The notes beneath the pieces were generated by a model that was not told the DNA's origin, made no database searches, and was given only the letters and a program-made list of their open reading frames with translations. The translations under genes and the position numbers were made by a program. A stretch of 64,000 nucleotides of DNA from Pisolithus tinctorius. Taxonomy: Eukaryota > Basidiomycota > Agaricomycetes > Boletales > Pisolithaceae. The stretch is taken from assembly GCA_024663395.1 (NCBI GenBank), contig JANFAH010000032.1, positions 372,001 through 436,000 of the forward strand, read 5' to 3'. The first letter of the stretch is position 1; the number at the start of each line of letters is the position of its first letter. Positions 1-9,969 of the stretch are shown piece after piece.

Positions 1-678
1 GAGGATGGATCCATATGCTTCATCAAGTGGGGAGACCAAAACAACCACATAAGACCTTTGTAACTGAGTGACAGACCTGAGGTGACCAAAGAACATCCTT
101 CTGGAAGTCATGCTGACCAGGAGAACATGCTGACCAAGCTGCATGGGATGGGACAGGGCTGACAACAATGGAATGAACCAGGGGGCTTCAGGACAGAAGC
201 TGGTGGGAACACCTGGCAGATATATGTAGTCACTGTCTCTGGCAAATGAGACAAGCAAGATCAACAAAGAGGCAGCCATATCTGATGGATTTAGTGGAGT
301 GAGCATCTGATGGATGGAGTGCTGTAGAAATGCATAGGGTACAAGGATCCTTTCCAAAATCTGAAGGCAGGATGGTGTGCCTGAGCACTTTAAGTGAGTG
401 TGAGAATGGAGTCAATATCTTTGGAAATGGTGCAGATATGATGAAAACTGGAATGCCATACACAGGCACTAAAAACTTTTAATGTGTGCTTAACTTGCTT
501 CCTCTTTTCTCTTTAGCACTGATGACTCATTCTTGTGTGAAGGATGATTGCTCACATCCAGCAGTTCTTCTATGCATGAGGACTTTAGTCTTCATTTGCA
601 TGGCATTCACACATGACTCATTGACAAGTTAGGCAGAGTCAGCTATAACCACATCCACAACACCTTTGGTGTGTGACA
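1..678 (-). mobile_element. Repeat A3: LTR-like repeat, cut by window edge
   Basis: Matches the A2 repeat (43,421-45,129) over its last ~680 bases and ends at the same terminus (GTGTGTGACA at 669-678). Positions 1 to about 300 hold the reverse complement of the start of the 159-codon gene found in the full copies, so only its N-terminal part is inside the window. It is CpG-poor compared with A1 and A2. The other end lies outside, so its TSD cannot be tested. Confidence 0.8.
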
Positions 679-1384
679 CTGGACTATAAAGCCCTGTACT
701 TAGGTACAGAATGATACCTTTTGGCACTCAGAAGGTCACTACAAGTTTTTCCTTTTCACTTTGTCTGCACTGCATGTCTCACAAACCACCATGTACAAAC
801 TAAGTATACTGCTCACACCACTTGCACTGCCAGTACAATACTGCAGAACATGCTGCACATGCCATGAAACACTACTGCTACAAAGCACTGAGTCCCACCT
901 TCTAGTTTTGACAGGCCCACATCCCTTGGGACAAGCAATTCATTCCCTTCATTTTATTGTTGTTACCTAAGCCATCTAGCTCATATTATACAGCTACTTG
1001 GACTTTTCCTACAACTGGAGCCTACTGTGAGGGATTCTGCTGTCACTTCCAGGAGGTCACTCAGACACACCACCAAATGCACCAAACTAGAAAATTTACA
1101 CCTCCACTTTTGCAACCTGAACCTGTCAGAAGACTCTGACCTCTTCCACCTTGTTTCACCCATAACACCAAATCAGCGTGACTCTGTGACATGGGGAGGC
1201 ATGAGCAAGTCACAGAGGTTAGTCTTTGGACCAGTGTTAGGTAAGCAGCACATCTTCTCTTTCTTCCATGCCACCACCTTGATAGCTGCCCCTCGTCATT
1301 GCAGCTTCACCAACCACACTCATTTTGTCCAACTCGTAGTCACTCTTTTCTCACCACTTTCCTTTTTCACAGGCACAACCAATC
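679..1384. other. No recognised gene; leader of DIRS-like relic K
   Basis: About 700 bases between the end of repeat A3 and the start codon of relic K. Short open frames occur on both strands, but none resembles anything I know and none is shared with other parts of the window. It may be the 5' leader of the DIRS-like element; pyrimidine-rich stretches ending in CAG near 1,370 could be a splice acceptor. Nothing firmer can be said. Confidence 0.4.
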
Positions 1385-2797
1385 ATGGCAGATCCCAACC
1401 TCGAGGAGTGCCCAAATTTCGAGTCAGCCACTTTTCATGAAATCCAAGAAGTGATGATGGCTACTCTTGACATTGACTTGGAACAAGCTGTAGCTCGCCT
1501 ATGCACAGCATGGAATGATGACCATCAATGCAGAGTCAATGAATGGAATGCCTGATGCTGAGCTGAGGAGGAAGAAGCACAACAAAGAGAAAACCAGCAC
1601 AGGCAAGACCAAGACCCAGCACCCAGACCAGATGAAGAGGGCCAGAACAATGAATGCCATGATGCAGAATGCAAGAAACCCCAAATGGCCAACTTCACCA
1701 TTGGGAGACCACCCCCTAGCATCCTAGTTAACAGGCCCTCCCAATATGCCACTGTCAAGTACGGGTTTACCCTCAGAGTGACCAGGCTTCAAGACCAGGT
1801 GACAGGGGTTAAGTCTGAGTGGCCAAAGTCAAGGCCGAGAGACAGGGGCCAAGTCCAGTTGGACCGGAGTTGAGGCTGGAGGTTAGGGGCTAAGTCTGGA
1901 GGACCAGACTTAAGGCCAGGAGTGCAGGAACAAGGCCGGTAGCATGGGAAACTGACCGGTCTTGGAGTGCGCACAAGGGGAAGCCGGTCCAGGGTTGGAT
2001 CTACCTCCCTTGGTCTCAGCTTATGTGCTGTACCCTTATGCAAGCCAGGGAGAGGTCTGGGACAGGGGCTGGGGATAGCTTAAGGCTTGGCCTTAGCTAT
2101 AGAGTAGACTCGAGGGGTAATACAGAGTTTAGGGTAATACTTAGTTGATATTCTGACTGGGGTGCTACAAAGTATGTACAGGGGTTAAATACATGAGGCC
2201 GGTCTGGGATAACAAACATAGAGCCAGACTTGTGAATAAGCTATTAGTGAGATGATTAGCAAGATGAGGATAGCCACAGTGGCTATGCAGAGGCTAATAG
2301 CCAAAGTCCAGGTGACTGGCATAACCAGGGTCAGACACAGGATATGTACAGTAAGCAGAGTTAGACAAAAGGATGAGACTAAATATAGCACAAACAAATG
2401 AAAACAGACCGAAGTTATGTCTGGGTGACCTGGACATAGACCTGGGAGGACTGGGGTGGAGCAGTGCAAGGCCGGGAGACCGAAACGGACTGGAGATAGG
2501 GGTAAAACACCGGACTTAAGTTATTTAGACTGGAGTTGGGTTTCCTAGGGCTGGAGTTGAGTTCTCTAGGCCAGAGTTAGGTTTTCTAGGCTGGACTAGG
2601 ACTGGACTTGACCGGAGATAGGGGCTAGGGGTCCGGACTGGACTGGGACTGAGTCCGAGAGTCATGGATATGACAGCCACCAACAAGCTCACATCCTGTG
2701 ACTATGTCAAACTCTGGTATTTCTCCCCAGAAGGTTGTAACAACATGGCAAAACATGCAAGGTTGAATGCTGACAACACCTTCGGAATCTCTAGCAC
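1385..2797 (+). pseudogene. DIRS-like element, gag-like N-terminal ORF (relic K)
   Basis: A reading frame starts with ATG at 1,385 and runs to 1,752. It is interrupted by solo LTR J1 and resumes in frame at 2,681-2,797 after the 5-bp duplication. It has an acidic start, a Glu/Arg-rich middle, then a GRPPPSILVNRPSQYA block and, after the insertion, VKLWYFSPEGCNNMAKHARL. That last block resembles, from memory, a motif common in proteins of agaricomycete DIRS-type elements. Stops at 1,553 and 1,559 are TGA; the first fits C-to-T change of a CGA codon. The frame is finally cut at 2,798 by element E. The likely continuation is at 50,154, behind E. The family assignment is from memory and not tested. 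Confidence 0.55.
1753..2675 (-). mobile_element. Solo LTR J1 (Ty3-type, 923 bp)
   Basis: Begins TGTCAAGTACGGG and ends GGATATGACA, flanked by a perfect 5-bp duplication GCCAC (1,748-1,752 and 2,676-2,680). No internal element sequence is present, so it is a solo LTR left by LTR-LTR recombination. J2 and J3 are the other copies. Orientation is by analogy with E, whose sense LTR starts TGTCAT and ends TTGACA. Confidence 0.9.
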
Positions 2798-3323
2798 TGT
2801 CATAGCCATGCCTCAACCCTGGCTGGACTCGGCCTCATACTCGTTCAGTCCAGCCTCGGCCTCACCAATCCCATGTCCCCAGTTGGTCTAGCACAGTAAG
2901 CACTGCTTTGCAGTGCATGTCATTTCAGTTAGGTCCTGCCCAGTCCTGTCCCCAGTCCACCTGTCCCAGTCTCTGTTGTCTTAGTCATATCTTACTAATA
3001 CCTGTCTTACCAATCACCTTAGCAATCTTTGTGAGACTGGCATTACCAGTCTCCATACTATAGTTACCCCTAGTATATAAACTTGTAGATACTCAGCCTG
3101 TACTCCTCAGTCTGAAATCAACAAAGTTAACTCTGATAACCCCATCTTGGCCTTGGACTTGGACTGAGACCCATGCAAGGGAATAGTGCTGTATTCTCAG
3201 TCACTAAGTCCAAACAGTCCAACCCCTGTATCCTCGTCTTTCCCCTTGATCCTGACCCCTCAGCCTTCGCACCTCCCTTGGTCTCCAGTCTGGCCTCAAC
3301 CTGGACAATCCTCAAACTTGACA
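2798..3323 (+). mobile_element. 5' LTR of Ty3 element E (526 bp)
   Basis: Runs from TGTCATAGCC to AACTTGACA. A second copy starts at 49,972 behind the purine tract GAGGGGGATA, and a solo LTR of exactly the same length (526 bp) sits at 4,109-4,634 on the other strand. It contains a TATA box and the self-primer described separately. The target was DIRS-like relic K. The TSD cannot be checked because the 3' LTR is truncated. Confidence 0.88.
3074..3118 (+). promoter_or_regulatory. E promoter: TATA box and predicted RNA start/self-primer
   Basis: TATATAA lies at 3,074-3,080. Thirty-five bases downstream, AGTCTGAAAT (3,109-3,118) is exactly complementary to ATTTCAGACT at 3,326-3,335, two bases behind the LTR. 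In Tf1-type elements the RNA 5' end folds back onto the primer-binding site just downstream of the LTR, so this is the likely transcription start and self-primer. D, F and I have the same arrangement. Confidence 0.75.
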
Positions 3324-3325
3324 GT

Positions 3326-3335
3326 ATTTCAGACT
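3326..3335 (+). promoter_or_regulatory. E primer-binding site (self-priming)
   Basis: Ten bases two nucleotides after the LTR end, perfectly complementary to 3,109-3,118 in the R region of the same LTR. There is no TGG start typical of tRNA-primed elements. Confidence 0.7.
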
Positions 3336-3463
3336 CTCCACTTGTGTGGGTCTAATACACCATGGCAACCAAGACTTGATTCCAACCTCCCCATGGCTGT
3401 TCTGTCACCAATCCCAACTCTGCTTCAGCCAGTGGGGTTCACTGTGAGACAGCACTAGCTGCC

Positions 3464-3879
3464 TTGGGCACCACTAGGCATTCTCCAGATCCCATCAGTC
3501 CTTTCAGGGGCTTCTCAGCCCAGATGTCCAACACCCCTACCCCATGTTGCCCTGTTGCTCCCATCCCTGTTGATGATCCTGGGGATGAAGGGCCAGGCAA
3601 TGATGATGACAACAACCCAGACAATGATGACCCTGGTGATAATGGTCCCAGTGATGATAATCTGGAAGATAATGATCTGGAGGACGATCTGGACTTCCCA
3701 GATCCAGACACCAAGCCTGCCATTATGGTCTTGGATAACCTCGTGGCAGCCATCAAGTTATTGGCTCACAATGCCCACACCACTCCTGAGTCCTCAAGTA
3801 GGACCAAGTTACATGAGCCTGACACCTTTGATGGCACCGATCCCAAGAAGCTTCACATGTTCTTCATTCAGTGTGAGCT
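3464..3879 (+). pseudogene. E Gag, N-terminal fragment
   Basis: An acidic Asp/Asn/Gly/Pro-rich N-terminus (about residues 40-80) is followed by a conserved Gag block (LHEPDTFDGTDPKKL, then a FIQCEL motif). That block matches the Gag of element F at about 16,800-16,900 on the minus strand. The frame is broken after CEL by insertion of element D at 3,880. The rest of this Gag lies at 42,464 to 41,630 on the minus strand because the segment in between was inverted. No convincing ATG with context is left; the first in-frame Met after the start of similarity is near 3,524. Confidence 0.8.
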
Positions 3880-4805
3880 TGTGACGAGACCTAAACAACA
3901 GGGTTTGTTGTAGGCTCGCACCAAGAACCAACAGAGAAGAGTGAGAGGAAAGAAGAGGAGATGGCTTAGAAGCAGGCGACTTTAGGACTCGAAGACCCAA
4001 ATGAACTAGCTTAGAGCTAGTTGGGTGATTGAGCAAGGGTATTTATACTAAAATACATGAGGTAACGGCGAGGCATACATGAGGTCCATGACATCATAGT
4101 GAAGTCATTGTCAAGTACGGGGTGTCTGGGTTGAGACCGGACCAGAGACCGAAGCGGGCGCGAGGCCAAGGGATCGGAGTCAGGGGTAAAGACGAAGGTA
4201 CAGATGAGTGGACTGGTTGGACTTAGCGACTGAAGGTACAGCACTATTCCCTTGCATGGATCTCAGTCCGAGTCCGAGGCCGAGGCGGGATTATCAGGAG
4301 TTACTTGGTTGATTTCAGACTGAGGAGTACAGGCCGAGTAACTACAAGCTTATATACCAGAAGTAACTATAGTACGGAGACCGGTAATGCCGGTCTCGCG
4401 AAGATTGCTAAGACGATTGGTAAGGCAAGTATTAGTAATGCATGACTAAGGTAACGGAGACTGGGACAGGCAGACCGGGGACAGGACCGGGGACAGGACT
4501 TAACCGAAATGACATACACTGCAAAGCAGTGTCTACCACGCTAGACCAACTGGAGATAGAGAACAGACGAGACCGAGGCCAGACTAGGTGAGTGCGAGGC
4601 CGAGTCCAGCCAGGGTCGAGACATGACTATGACAGTCATAATGATATCACAGTGGAGTGGAACGTACTAGAAGGGGAAAGCATGGTGGAGGTGAGGTGCA
4701 GTCCAGGTCAGAGGCCGGACCGGGGCCGAGATAAGATAAGATGAAAAGATTAGATAAGATGAAAGGAAAAAAGGCAAAGAAAGGAAAAGAGTACATATCA
4801 TAACA
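3880..4805 (-). mobile_element. 3' LTR of Ty3 element D, with nested solo LTR
   Basis: Plus-strand ends are TGTGACGAGACC and CATATCATAACA. The target duplication GAGCT is at 3,875-3,879; its partner AGCTC (same sequence, inverted) is at 42,460-42,464 beside the other D LTR. Without the 526-bp insert and its duplication the LTR is about 395 bp, against 377 bp for the copy at 42,465-42,841. The D pol stop codon lies about 12 bases inside the internal border. Confidence 0.9.
4109..4634 (-). mobile_element. Solo LTR of the E family nested in the D LTR
   Basis: 526 bp, TGTCAAGTACGGGG to GACTATGACA, flanked by a perfect duplication GTCAT (4,104-4,108 and 4,635-4,639). The D LTR at 42,465-42,841 preserves the empty site (GTGATATCATTATGACTTCA, near 42,601). 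It is CpG-rich, unlike E's own LTR, so it comes from a younger member of the family. Confidence 0.95.
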
Positions 4806-4816
4806 CTATCCCCTCC

Positions 4817-7800
4817 TTAGAAATCGACTTCCAGGCAATTGAAGGTAGGGACAGTGTCGGTAAAGTTCTCCAGGGGTCGAAAGAGGGAGGAGAAGAGGGA
4901 GGAGTCCATTCCACGAAGTTTTCGAGGGGCAGAAGGATGATGACGATGGAAATCTCTGACAGCGCCCAGGGCAGACTTTAAAGTGGACTCAGGTTCCCAG
5001 GTATGACCTTCATCATGATATCCTTTCCAGTGTACGAGGTACTCGAGTCTTCCCTTCTTTAGACGAGAGTCGGCAACATAGTCCACCTCGAACTCTTCAT
5101 TGCCCTCATGTCCCACCACTGGTCCTGGACGAGTGACGGTTTGTCCCTCCAAAGGTCCCTTATACGGTTTAACCCGAGAAACGTTAACAACTGGATGGAT
5201 TCTGAGAGTTTTGGGCAGTTTTAACTCTACCGCATTGGGTTTGAGCGAAACAACCTTATAGGGGCCAATCCATTGTTCAGTGAGTTTCCGGGAGGGGCGT
5301 CCTGAGAGGGAGATCCGGGAGGTCTCTAACCAGACCATGTCACCAACAGAGTAGGAGGGGGCGTCAGAGTGAGACGCGTCTGCAGACACCTTCATCCATT
5401 CCGTGGCTTTGTCCAAAGCCTTCTTCATGTCTTCCAAGACTTTAGTGAGATCGATGGCATGGTCTGTAGCCGCCTCTGCCTTGGAAAGGAAGGGTTCCAC
5501 ACCCATCCTGGGGGTGTAGGAATGAGTGACCGAGAAGGGAGTCCTCCCAGTAGACTCCTGTCGTTTATTATTGTAGGAGAACTGGGCAACCTTGAGCCAA
5601 GAAGGCCAAGAGTCCTGTCGGTCATTGACGAAGAGGCAGAGATACTGCTGCAAGTCCTGGTTGAGATGCTCCGTCTGACCATCTGTCTGAGGGTGAAAGG
5701 CAGTGGAGAGTTTGGGTTTGACTCCAAGCATCTTGCAGAGCTCAGTGGTGAACACGCTAGTGAACTGGGGTCCTCGATCAGAGACAACGGAGGAAGGTAG
5801 TCCATGCTGAGTCCACACGTGGTCATGGAAGAGTTCAGCCGTCTGTAGTGAGGAGACCTCTTTGACGGTGGGAGCAAAGACCACCTCTTTAGAGAACCTA
5901 TCCACCACCACCATGACATTATCGAAACCCTGTGCCTCTGGTAGCTCCATAAAGTCGACCGAGATGTCAGTCCAGGGATGCCCCGGGACAGGGTTTGGAA
6001 GGAGTTTTCCTGCAGGAGGGAGCCTAGAACTTTTAGCCATCTGGCAGTGGTGGCACGCCGAGACATAGTCCTTGACAGTGGCAGTCATTCCAGGCCATAC
6101 GTAGTTGCGGGAAACAAGCTCTAGAGTCTTCTTCCATCCAGGATGTCCTGCAAACAGGGTATCATGGTGTTTCTCCAGGCAGTGGATTCTGATGGCGGGT
6201 GGAACATAGACCCTTCCTTGGCAAACATACAGTCCTTCCCTGAGGATGGAGCCCTCTGGCTGTGGCGTCACCAAAGAGGCAGACTTCAGGGCGACGACGA
6301 GATCCATGTCCTCCCCCAGCATCAAGGTGGCTCCCACCCTGGAGGGATCGAGTAACGTAACCCCCTGGTTGTCTGACCCCTGTGGCTCGTGATCCTCCCT
6401 CCTAGAAAGGGCATCAGCCTTAGTCATCGAAGATCCAGGCTTGTACACCAGTTTGTAGTTGAACCGAGAGAGATACTGGGCCCAGTGTGCCTGGCGACGA
6501 TCCAAGTTCTGTGCCTTCATGAAGTACTGAAGATTTGCATGGTCAGTCCAGATTTCAAACTGATAAGGGGTGGCCTCGAGATAATGTCGCCATGTTTCCA
6601 GAGCACAAATTATGGCTAACATTTCCTTGTTGAAGACCTGGTAGTTCCGTTCGGGAGGGGACATGGAATGGGAATAAAAGGCAACAGGTCGCCAGGGGTC
6701 ATCTTCGCACTTCACGGAGAGGACAGTGCCAGTAGCAAAATCCGAGGCATCGGTCTCTAAATGGAACTCTCTGTCTTGGTCAGGAAATGCAAGGACGGGG
6801 GCAGTGGTGAAAGCGAGTTTCAAGGTGTCGAACGCTTGTTGTTCTTGAGACCCCCAGGTCCAGAGCTGATCCTTTCTTGTGAGGTCATTGAGGGGGCGAG
6901 TGATCTGTGCAAAGTCCTTGATGAAGCGGCGATAGAAGTTCGCTAGTCCCAAGAAGGCTCGTACTGAGCAGACCTTCGTAGGGACCGGCCACTCGGTAAT
7001 GGCTTTGACCTTGCTCTCATCCATACTGACTCCCTCGGTTCCTACCACCATGCCCAGGAACTCCACCTGCTTCTGCTTAAAGAAGCACTTTTCTGGTTTG
7101 ACAAAGAGGTCGTTCTCCTCCAACCTTCTCAGTACCTCTAGGACTATCCAGTTGTGCTCCTTTTCATCATCTGTTTTCGTGAAGATCATCAGGTCGTCGA
7201 TATAGACCACAAGGACGTCCTCCATATCTCTGAAGATGTTGTTCATCATGTTTTGGAAGGTAGATGGCAAGTTGCAGAGGCCGAAGTACATGACCAGTGG
7301 TTCGTACGCCCCCTTATGGGTGACGAAGGCAGCCTTCCACTTGTCTCCTTCCTTTACGCGAACATTGTTGTATCCCCATCGGAGATCCATCTTGGTGAAG
7401 AGCTTACAGCCCTTGAGCTTGTCGACGAGCTGAGAAATAAGAGGGAGAGGGTATGCATTTTTAACTGTATGTTCATTAAGATAATGGTAGTCTTGCACCA
7501 TGTGCTTCTTCCCATCCTTCTTTGGAACGAAGAAGACAGGGGAGGTTTGGGGTGACTTCGAGGGGCAGATGTACCCCTTTCGCAACTGGTCCTCAAGGAA
7601 GTCCGACACCTCTTTCTGTTCTTCTACGGAGAGCGGGATGAGACGACCGCGCTTAGGAACGAAAGTCTCCTTGAGATCAATGGCATGATCCCATGGTTTA
7701 TGAAGGGGCATCCTTTCCGACTCCTCTTTCGAGAAGACTTTCAGGTATTGGTGATACTCCTTCGGGACGAGTTCCTCAGCCATGCCAGCTCGGACTCTGG

Positions 7801-8518
7801 TGGAACGGAGCTTTGGGTAGAGGTACTCCATATCCTGTGCCTCCTGTTCTTCAGCTATTCTTTCTGCTCTTGTTCTTGGGGCCAGATCATGACACTCGCA
7901 GGGACAGCGGGACAACTTCACTTGCTTGGTTTCCCAACACACCTCTGGATTGTGTTTTTGTAGCCAAGTGTAGCCGAGTATGAGGGGATGGGTGCCGAGC
8001 ATGGTGACCTGAGCCCAGACAGACTCTCGGTGTCCCTGATAGTTCATGACAAGAGAGGTGATGTGAGTGATGTTGCCTGCCACGTTAGGGGTTCCATCAA
8101 CATTAAGGACGGCGACAGGGCGACCAAGCTTGATCAGGGGAACATTGTTTTCATCAGCCCATTTCTTGTCCAAGAAGGTATTGTTGGCTCCTGAGTCCAC
8201 CAGTGCTTTTACCTTCCACTTCTTCTCTTGTCCTTCCAACACTACCTCTAACTCTAACTCAGCCTTTGGGTCTGCTGTTCTTATTTTCGGGGTTTCTTTC
8301 GTTTTCTGGATAGGCGTACTTTTATTTTTATCGCAAGAGGAATTAAGCACCGATAGTTTTACATCTGCAGCCGTGCCCACTGGGGTCGCCTCTTCAGATG
8401 GTACAGTAGTCTCCGAGTTAAATATATCCTGCTCGGTAGAAGGATTGTCAATGCCTAAAACAGAAAACTTATTATAAACATAGCCAGTGGAGACCCAATC
8501 CTCTACTGGCCGAACTCT
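4817..8518 (-). CDS. pol: D Pol: protease, RT, RNase H, integrase, chromodomain
   Basis: One uninterrupted frame of about 1,230 codons, read as a Gag-Pol fusion after -1 frameshifting at 8,518-8,524. Order: aspartic protease (VDSGANNTF); reverse transcriptase with intact catalytic YIDD; RNase H (ETDASDFATG, later WTDHANLQYF, KADALSRR); integrase with an H-H-C-C zinc region (GHPGWKKTLELV, then ACHHCQ) and D,D,E core residues (VDFMELP, VSDRGPQF, QTDGQTE); C-terminal chromodomain (EYLVHWKGYHDEGHTWEPES), which in related elements binds modified histone H3. No stop or frameshift was seen. This is the best-preserved pol in the window, although the element is now split by A1 and the inversion. Confidence 0.93.
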   Translation of the reverse strand, partial: RVRPVEDWVSTGYVYNKFSVLGIDNPSTEQDIFNSETTVPSEEATPVGTAADVKLSVLNSSCDKNKSTPIQKTKETPKIRTADPKAELELEVVLEGQEKKWKVKALVDSGANNTFLDKKWADENNVPLIKLGRPVAVLNVDGTPNVAGNITHITSLVMNYQGHRESVWAQVTMLGTHPLILGYTWLQKHNPEVCWETKQVKLSRCPCECHDLAPRTRAERIAEEQEAQDMEYLYPKLRSTRVRAGMAEELVPKEYHQYLKVFSKEESERMPLHKPWDHAIDLKETFVPKRGRLIPLSVEEQKEVSDFLEDQLRKGYICPSKSPQTSPVFFVPKKDGKKHMVQDYHYLNEHTVKNAYPLPLISQLVDKLKGCKLFTKMDLRWGYNNVRVKEGDKWKAAFVTHKGAYEPLVMYFGLCNLPSTFQNMMNNIFRDMEDVLVVYIDDLMIFTKTDDEKEHNWIVLEVLRRLEENDLFVKPEKCFFKQKQVEFLGMVVGTEGVSMDESKVKAITEWPVPTKVCSVRAFLGLANFYRRFIKDFAQITRPLNDLTRKDQLWTWGSQEQQAFDTLKLAFTTAPVLAFPDQDREFHLETDASDFATGTVLSVKCEDDPWRPVAFYSHSMSPPERNYQVFNKEMLAIICALETWRHYLEATPYQFEIWTDHANLQYFMKAQNLDRRQAHWAQYLSRFNYKLVYKPGSSMTKADALSRREDHEPQGSDNQGVTLLDPSRVGATLMLGEDMDLVVALKSASLVTPQPEGSILREGLYVCQGRVYVPPAIRIHCLEKHHDTLFAGHPGWKKTLELVSRNYVWPGMTATVKDYVSACHHCQMAKSSRLPPAGKLLPNPVPGHPWTDISVDFMELPEAQGFDNVMVVVDRFSKEVVFAPTVKEVSSLQTAELFHDHVWTQHGLPSSVVSDRGPQFTSVFTTELCKMLGVKPKLSTAFHPQTDGQTEHLNQDLQQYLCLFVNDRQDSWPSWLKVAQFSYNNKRQESTGRTPFSVTHSYTPRMGVEPFLSKAEAATDHAIDLTKVLEDMKKALDKATEWMKVSADASHSDAPSYSVGDMVWLETSRISLSGRPSRKLTEQWIGPYKVVSLKPNAVELKLPKTLRIHPVVNVSRVKPYKGPLEGQTVTRPGPVVGHEGNEEFEVDYVADSRLKKGRLEYLVHWKGYHDEGHTWEPESTLKSALGAVRDFHRHHPSAPRKLRGMDSSLFSSLFRPLENFTDTVPTFNCLEVDF

Positions 8519-9293
8519 TTTCCCTGGTTTTTCATTTCATTGATTTGCTTGTCGTAAAAGAAGGCCTGCATTTCTTCGAATGACATCTGACGGAGAGCGG
8601 ATTCCTGCGCTTCTTGGGTCATTTCCCGTACGTTGGGTTTAGCGGGACCCTTCCCTTTAGCTCGGGGACAGTCACGTTTATAATGATTTCCTTGACAGTC
8701 AAAGCACTTAACATGCGAGGGGACGGGCCGGGGAGGGAAGCGAGCAGCGCCAATTTCCATAGGAGCGCCACGACCAGGTTGAGTGCCGGTGGGGGTAAAG
8801 CGAGGGGAGTACGAGGGGCGGTTGTAAGAGGAACGGGGAGTGGGTTCATCAGGGTAGTGATTATACAGGAGCTTGAAGCGATCCCTGGCCAGGGCAGCTT
8901 CTCGAAAAGCGACGGTCATTTGGAGGTAGTTGCCCTGCGTATATCCTCTCCTCAGGGCCTCTTTTACGATGGCAGGGTGGACCGTGTTTTCCAGTAAGAA
9001 GCCAGCGGTCTCATCAGTGACATGTCCCTGAACCTTTAGGGACTCAAACTTTGTGTAGAACTCCTCGTAGTGAGAGTTCCCTTGGCGCATCGTGCGCATC
9101 TGTGCCTTTGCCCATTCCACATCAGTCTGGGGGGCGAAGAACCTGTCGATATCCTTGATCATCTTGGCCGTATCAGGCCATACTCCAGCAATGATGGCGA
9201 GGGAGAACTTGGCCTGAGAAAACCTTCCTGCTACAGGACCTGTCATGCGGGACCACACTGCAGTGCATTTATCTTGGGCAGTCGGTAGGGCGG
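8503..9293 (-). pseudogene. gag: D Gag, C-terminal part (split by A1)
   Basis: Retrotransposon Gag: capsid region followed by an Arg/Pro-rich linker and one zinc knuckle, CFDCQGNHYKRDC. The knuckle is CX2CX3HX4C, one residue shorter than the usual CX2CX4HX4C. It ends at TAG 8,503-8,505. The N-terminal 90 codons are at 43,149-43,420 on the plus strand: repeat A1 interrupted the gene (duplication CCGC/CTGC) and the inversion carried the N-terminal half away. Codons on both sides join without loss (NRTA, then LPTAQDK). Confidence 0.9.
8518..8524 (-). promoter_or_regulatory. -1 ribosomal frameshift heptamer, D gag/pol
   Basis: On the minus strand the Gag codons CAG GGA AAA GAG contain G-GGA-AAA, the canonical X-XXY-YYZ slippery form, 12 bases before the gag stop codon TAG. 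Slipping back one base gives a frame that stays open through protease to the end of the chromodomain. The zero-frame stop makes a frameshift (or an equivalent) necessary for Pol expression. Confidence 0.75.
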
Positions 9294-9969
9294 TGTCACA
9301 CACCAAAGGTGTTGTGGACATGGTTACAGCTGACTCTGCCTAACTCGTTGACGAGTTGTGCACAATGCCCAAGCATGCAGATGAAGACTAAAGGCCTCAT
9401 GCATAGAAGGACTGTTGGACATTAACAGTCATCCTTCACACAAGAACAAGTTGTCAGTGCTAAAGAGAAAAGAGGAAGCGAGTTAAGCGTGTGTTAAAGG
9501 TTTTTAGCACCTGTTGTAGGGAGTAGTAGACTCCCTGAGGCCGAAATAGGGATGCCAACACCAAAATTCCACTGTTACCATCCACGTCTATCATCTTCAG
9601 AATTATCCCATCTGCCTCATGTGCTGCCTTGCCTGTCGAACCTTCGGAGCTCCCCGGTCCATCAATAACACACACCAGTCATCGTCCCGAAATTCTGCGT
9701 CAACCTCAACCTGACATACGTCTATCCAGAATTCCGCAGTCGTGCCGCTTCAACCCTCGCCTCGCCACATAGCTGGAAAATCACGCAGATCATCAGTAAA
9801 AACTCCGGTTACCCCTCTCGTTCCTTTCCCGCGAACCTTTCTCCGCAAAGCGAGAACCCCTTCCTACCTACGGCCTCTACCCTTCATGTTCCACTCTACG
9901 GTACAGTGTACTCTCGCCCTGTCAGAAGATACCCGTCTTTCCTGTTGTATTTCTCAGTTACTACCTTAC

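Noticed and set aside
3880..4805. D having two LTRs of very different length, suggesting two families
   Set aside because: The extra length is a 526-bp solo LTR with its own GTCAT duplication; without it the two LTRs align end to end.
5425..6066. Minus-strand 213-codon frame and a plus-strand 143-codon frame inside D pol
   Set aside because: Shadows of the intact integrase frame; low-complexity composition and no family features.
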